From NCBI GenBank assembly GCA_963575745.1, contig CAUYUJ010009544.1, positions 1 through 33,691 on the forward strand: a stretch of 33,691 bases of DNA, in the 5' to 3' direction. The stretch comes from Prorocentrum cordatum. Lineage: Eukaryota > Sar > Dinophyceae > Prorocentrales > Prorocentraceae. Numbering within the stretch: the first letter of the stretch is position 1; each line of letters opens with the position of its first letter. This document shows, in pieces, positions 30,305 to 33,691 of this stretch. The translations under genes were made by a program, and so were the position numbers. Below the pieces are notes generated by a model. The model saw nothing but the letters and a program-made list of their open reading frames with translations. It was not told the DNA's origin and ran no database searches.

Positions 30305-30798
30305 CTGCTTCTCTCGCCACCGCACGCGCACTCTCGCTCCCGCAGCGCTCACGCGCGTCGCAGAGCCGACGTCCGCCGACCCCACGAACAACGGCGCTCC
30401 CGCGAACTCTCGGCAAGGCGCAGTTGTGCCCTCTTTCCGCGGACTTGCACCAGGAACGCGGAAGCTCGCAGTCGAGGGGGGCTTCCGCGCGGGAGTAGCC
30501 GCCGCGCCGCGCCGAGTCCGCGAGCGAGAAAGCCCGTCGGACCCCACGCGCGGCGCGGCGCCCACTGCCGCGCGGAAACCCAGGGGGCCACGTCCAGCCT
30601 CCACGCGGCGCCCCCTGGGGAAGGCTACGCGGGCGACTCTGCACCCGCAAGGGTCGCGGTCGCGCGCGTAACTTTCGCGAAGGACGACTCTCGAATCGCG
30701 CTAATGCTGACATATCTGTTTCTGGGACGCACATCACTCACTCAGGCTGACGCCAGCACTCCTTCCCCCCTTGATAGGGGGGAGCGTGGGAGGTAGAT
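30305..30798. repeat. Block-end module of A3
   Basis: Near-identical to 26361-26851, including the CTTTCGCGAAGGACGACTC core. It ends with hairpin CCCCCC-TTGATA-GGGGGG (30765-30782). Confidence 0.85.
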
Positions 30799-30908
30799 CC
30801 CTAAACCCTAAAAGCACTGACTCTGGGTGGATGGGGTGGGACAGAACGCATCCATCCATCCCCCCCTACCTCATGAGGAGGGGGGGATAGGATGGTTCTG
30901 CGCATAAA
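30799..30908. repeat. Telomere-proximal junction module J4
   Basis: Two CCCTAAA units (30799-30812), GGGTGGATGGGGTGGGA, then an inverted repeat at 30852-30895. Its arms, CCATCC-ATCCCCCC and GGGGGGATAGGATGG, pair with a single bulge, and the loop contains the palindrome CCTCATGAGG. Confidence 0.83.
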
Positions 30909-30957
30909 CCCTAAACCCTAAACCCTAAACCCTAAACCCTAAACCCTAAACCCTAAA
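30909..30957. repeat. Interstitial telomeric array 4, (CCCTAAA)n
   Basis: Seven exact CCCTAAA units (49 bases), the shortest of the four arrays, followed at once by CTGCAAGCC of block B2. Confidence 0.95.
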
Positions 30958-31274
30958 CTGCAAGCCACGGGCGGTGCATCGTCAGAAGCCCGTGGCGCCT
31001 GGCCGAGCGATCAGCGAGTCCGCCCATGCGCGCACGCCGCACCGACGAAGCGCGTATCGCTGAGGAGGATGCGCTCCCCCGCGGGGATGCCTCGTGAGTT
31101 CTGAGAGATGAATAGAACCCTTAACCCTAGGCCCAGCCAAAGGCTTCGCTACGATTGGTCCCATCCCCTGGGGCTCGAAACCTATGAAAATACAGCATGC
31201 GGCGCCATTTCGGCCGTCCGTGGGGCCGCAAACCATATGAAAATACAGTATGCGGCGTCCTTTCGGCTGGCGCA
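30958..31274. repeat. Block B2 leader
   Basis: Counterpart of 20698-21024, with the same perfect 9-base inverted repeat GCCACGGGC/GCCCGTGGC, a degenerate CCCTTAACCCTA tract at about 31118, and the twice-repeated ATGAAAATACAG(C/T)ATGCGGC (31183 and 31237). Confidence 0.82.
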
Positions 31275-31356
31275 CGTCCCAGGCGCTCCCAAGCGCTCCC
31301 AGGCGCTCTAAGGCGCTCCCAGGCGCTCCCAAGCGCTTCCAAGCGCTTCCAAGCGT

Positions 31357-31388
<32 letters not shown>

Positions 31389-31945
31389 CCAAGCGTTCCC
31401 AGGCGCTCCCCAGCGCTCCCAAGCGTTCCCAGGCGCTCCCAGGCGCTCCCCGGCGCTCCCAAGCGTTCCCAAGCGCTCCCCAGTGCTCCCAAGCGTTCCC
31501 AAGCGCTCCCAAGCGCTCCCCGGCGCTTTCGGCACGCTCCCAAGCGCTCCCACGCGCATGGCGCCTTCAGGCGCTCTCAGGCGCTCCCGGCACGCTCCCC
31601 GGCGCTCCCAGGCGCTCCCTGGCGCTCCCAAGCGCTCCCAGGGACTCCCAAGCGCTCCCTGCACGCTCCCAGTCGCTCCCAGCCTGCTCAGGCGCTCCCT
31701 GCTCGCTCCGAAGCGCTCCCTGGCGCCTCCGAGAGCTCCGGGGCGCTCCGAAGCACTCCCAGGCGCTCCGGCGCGCTGCCAGGCGCTCCCGGCACGCTCC
31801 CAGCTCCCACTGGTGGTCCCAAGCGCTCCCCAGCGTTCCCAAGCGCGTTTCAGCAGTCCAAGCGGTCCCATGGCGCCCCCAAGCGATTTCATGCATTCGC
31901 AAGCACTCGGCAGAGCTCCCTGGCGGCGCTTCCCGGCGCTCCCCC
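31275..31945. repeat. 10-bp AGCGCT array, copy 2
   Basis: About 60 copies of CGCTCCCAAG or CGCTCCCAGG with GCACGCTCCC variants, homologous to 21025-21680. Long open frames on both strands are artefacts. Confidence 0.93.
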
Positions 31946-32699
31946 GCAATGCAGGTGCTGCCGCAGCCATGCGCGCGCATCGTAGCGAGGGGGTGCCAGA
32001 CCCACCCCCTCGCGCTCCCTCTCCAGCCATGCGACATTCGCGCCGAAGGTGGCTGCGTCGACAATGCAATCGCTTCAGCGGGGGCGACGCCAACGGTCCT
32101 GCCCAATGGACAGCCACGGCCCGCACTCGCGGTGCACTCTGCGTTCGCACGCTCCCAGACGCTCCCGCGTGCTTCCATCCTGGGGAAACCTCGAAGCGCT
32201 CTCTCAGCGCTCCCAGAGAGCTCTCCCAAGGCATTCCAAGAAGTCTGCCATGGAGGTGCTGCAGCAGCCATGCACGCGCATCGTAGCGTGGGGGTGCCAG
32301 ACCCACCCCCTCGCGCTCCCCCTTCCAGCCATGCGAAATTCGCGCCGAAGGCGGCTGCGTCGACAATGCAATCGCTTCAGCGGGGGCGACGCCAACGGTC
32401 AAGCCCAACGGGCAATTCACGGCTCGCGCGCGCGGTGCACTCTGCGTGTCCTGTCGCGCTCCCAGACGCTCCCACGTGCTTCCATCCTGGGGAAAGGTCG
32501 AGGCGCTCCCCCAGCGCTCCCAGGGAGCTCCCCCAAGGCATTCCAGGGAGTCTGCCATGGACGTGCTGCCGCAGCCATGCGCGCGCATCGTAGCGAGGGG
32601 GTGCCAGACCCACCCCCTCGCGCTCCCCCCCCCGCCTACCGAAGCTCGCGTCGACAGCGTCTGCGTCGATGATTGCAATCGCTTCAGCGGGGGCGACCT
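31946..32699. repeat. 307-bp repeats in B2, three copies
   Basis: Inverted repeats GCGAGGGGGTG/CACCCCCTCGC at 31985-32013, 32286-32314 (first arm GCGTGGGGGTG, one mismatch) and 32593-32621 mark copies spaced 301 and 307 bases apart. The first copy has a 6-base deletion near 32147. Confidence 0.87.
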
Positions 32700-33190
32700 C
32701 AAAGCAAAACACAAAGCCGCGGGCGAATGCAACTGCCGTGCGCGTCGCCGTCAGCGAGGGGCCCGACGGCGCGGCTACTCGCTCGAGGCCCACGGGGGCC
32801 CATGGGGTTGCCGCGCCAGCGCTCTCGCAGTGCTGCTTTCCAACGCCGAAGGCACATGCGGACCCCTGTGGATGCGCTGCGCCAGCGGCAGCCGTCCACG
32901 ACGGCGGCTGCAAGGGCAGCCAGGCCAACGGCAAAAGCCAATGCAGGGGCCCTACTGGAACCAGGGGCAATGCTGCGTCTGCGACAGGCCAACGCCGTAA
33001 CTCAAAACCTAAAGCGGCGACGCCTGGCCTTGAGGCCTCTCCTGTGCCTTCTGATGGCAATGAACACCCGCAGGAGAAGAATCCGTCCTTCGGCAAAGCC
33101 ATGCGCCAACTGGGAGCCAGCCGAATGCAGCTAAACCCACGGCAAAAAAGTATTGTCCATGCGACGACGCTGGCGTCTGCGCCTGCGCAA
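32700..33190. other. Block B2 unique segment
   Basis: Counterpart of 22431-22900 (CAAAGCAAAAC-type start, CCCACGGGGGCCCATGGG, GCAGCTAAACCCACGGCAA near its end). No supported gene, with the same caveats as in B1. Confidence 0.55.
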
Positions 33191-33691
33191 AGCGCTTTGC
33201 GCGCGTACCAAGGCTCGCGCTCGCGGTGCACTCTGCGTGTCCTTTCGCGCTCCCAGACGCTCCAACGTGCTTCCAGCGCCCCCAGACGCTCCCACGTGCT
33301 GGGCAAAGGTCGAGGCGCTCCCCCAGCGCTCCCAGGGAGCTCCCCCAAGGCATTCCAGGGGGTCTGCGATGGACGTGCTGCCGCAGCCATGCGCGCGCAT
33401 CGTAGCGAGGGGGTGCCAGACCCACCCCCTCGCGCTCCTCCCCCCGCCTTCCGAAGCTCGCGTCGACAGCGTCTGCGTCGATGAGTGCAATCGCTTCAGC
33501 GCGGGCGACCTCAAAGCAAAACCCAAAGCCGCGGGCGAATACAACTGCCGCGCGCGTCGCCTTCAGCGAGGAGCCCGACGGCGCGGCTACTCGCTCGAGG
33601 CCCACGGGGGGCCATGGGATTGCCGCGCCAGCGCCCTCGCAGTGCTGCTTTCCAACGCCGAAGGCAAATGCGGACCCCTGTGGATCTGCTG
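33191..33691. repeat. Additional partial 307-bp repeat and second start of the unique segment
   Basis: After 33205 the 307-bp repeat begins again (GCTCGCGGTGCACTCTGCGT), with a small local duplication around CCCAGACGCTCC. It carries another inverted repeat at 33405-33433 and then re-enters the unique segment, which runs off the window. B2 is thus longer than B1 through duplication of the repeat plus unique segment (812-base spacing from 32593). Confidence 0.8.

Noticed and set aside
23393-30670. Long open frames across blocks A2 and A3
   Set aside because: Same artefact as in unit 1. Frames shift with single-base unit variation and run into non-homologous ends.
20873-33605. Long frames on both strands in blocks B1 and B2
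   Set aside because: Driven by the 10-bp and 307-bp repeats, neither a multiple of 3. They overlap in all frames and show no domains.

Overview
This window is eukaryotic nuclear DNA, most likely from a dinoflagellate. Two signs support this. Four sites resemble the 22-nt dinoflagellate trans-spliced leader (17-18 of 22 positions match), and each lies 35-75 nt upstream of an ATG that opens a plausible reading frame. The telomere-type repeat is CCCTAAA/TTTAGGG. The DNA is GC-rich and dominated by tandem repeats. Most long open frames here are artefacts of stop-free repeat units, so only three genes and one gene fragment are called.

Layout. Unit 1 (1-20463) begins with a palindrome, a 13-bp array (282-695), a 53-bp array (956-2640) and a 111-bp array (2641-5745). 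A gene-bearing region follows (5746-19890): a two-exon coiled-coil gene (6634-7439), an unrecognised Ser/Lys-rich protein gene (9546-11351), a duplicated 5' fragment of a Helitron gene (about 13404-13562), and a large Helitron Rep-helicase gene (14588-19728) whose last helicase motifs lie in a shifted frame. Unit 1 closes with a conserved end module (19890-20353). After it come four blocks, B1 (20698-23183), A2 (23268-26961), A3 (27089-30908) and B2 (30958 to the window end). Each is preceded by an interstitial CCCTAAA array, and all four arrays point the same way. A2 and A3 are near-copies of each other, and the two flanks of unit 1 match their left arrays and right end. B1 and B2 are copies of a second type, with a 10-bp array and 307-bp repeats.

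How it fits together. This looks like a subtelomere made of several block types joined through telomeric repeats, similar in plan to tandem yeast Y' elements, with a helicase gene inside one block. All four junctions share one architecture: a poly-C/poly-G hairpin, a two-unit CCCTAAA tract, a G-rich and hairpin-forming spacer, a long CCCTAAA array, a CTGCA junction, another inverted repeat, and a degenerate CCCTAA tract. The leader-like sites suggest the genes passed through spliced mRNA or descend from copies that did. Two of the genes lie between two copies of the block-end module (about 7480-7850 and 19890-20353), so they may have arrived or moved as a group. That mobility, and any link between the helicase and telomere maintenance, is inference.
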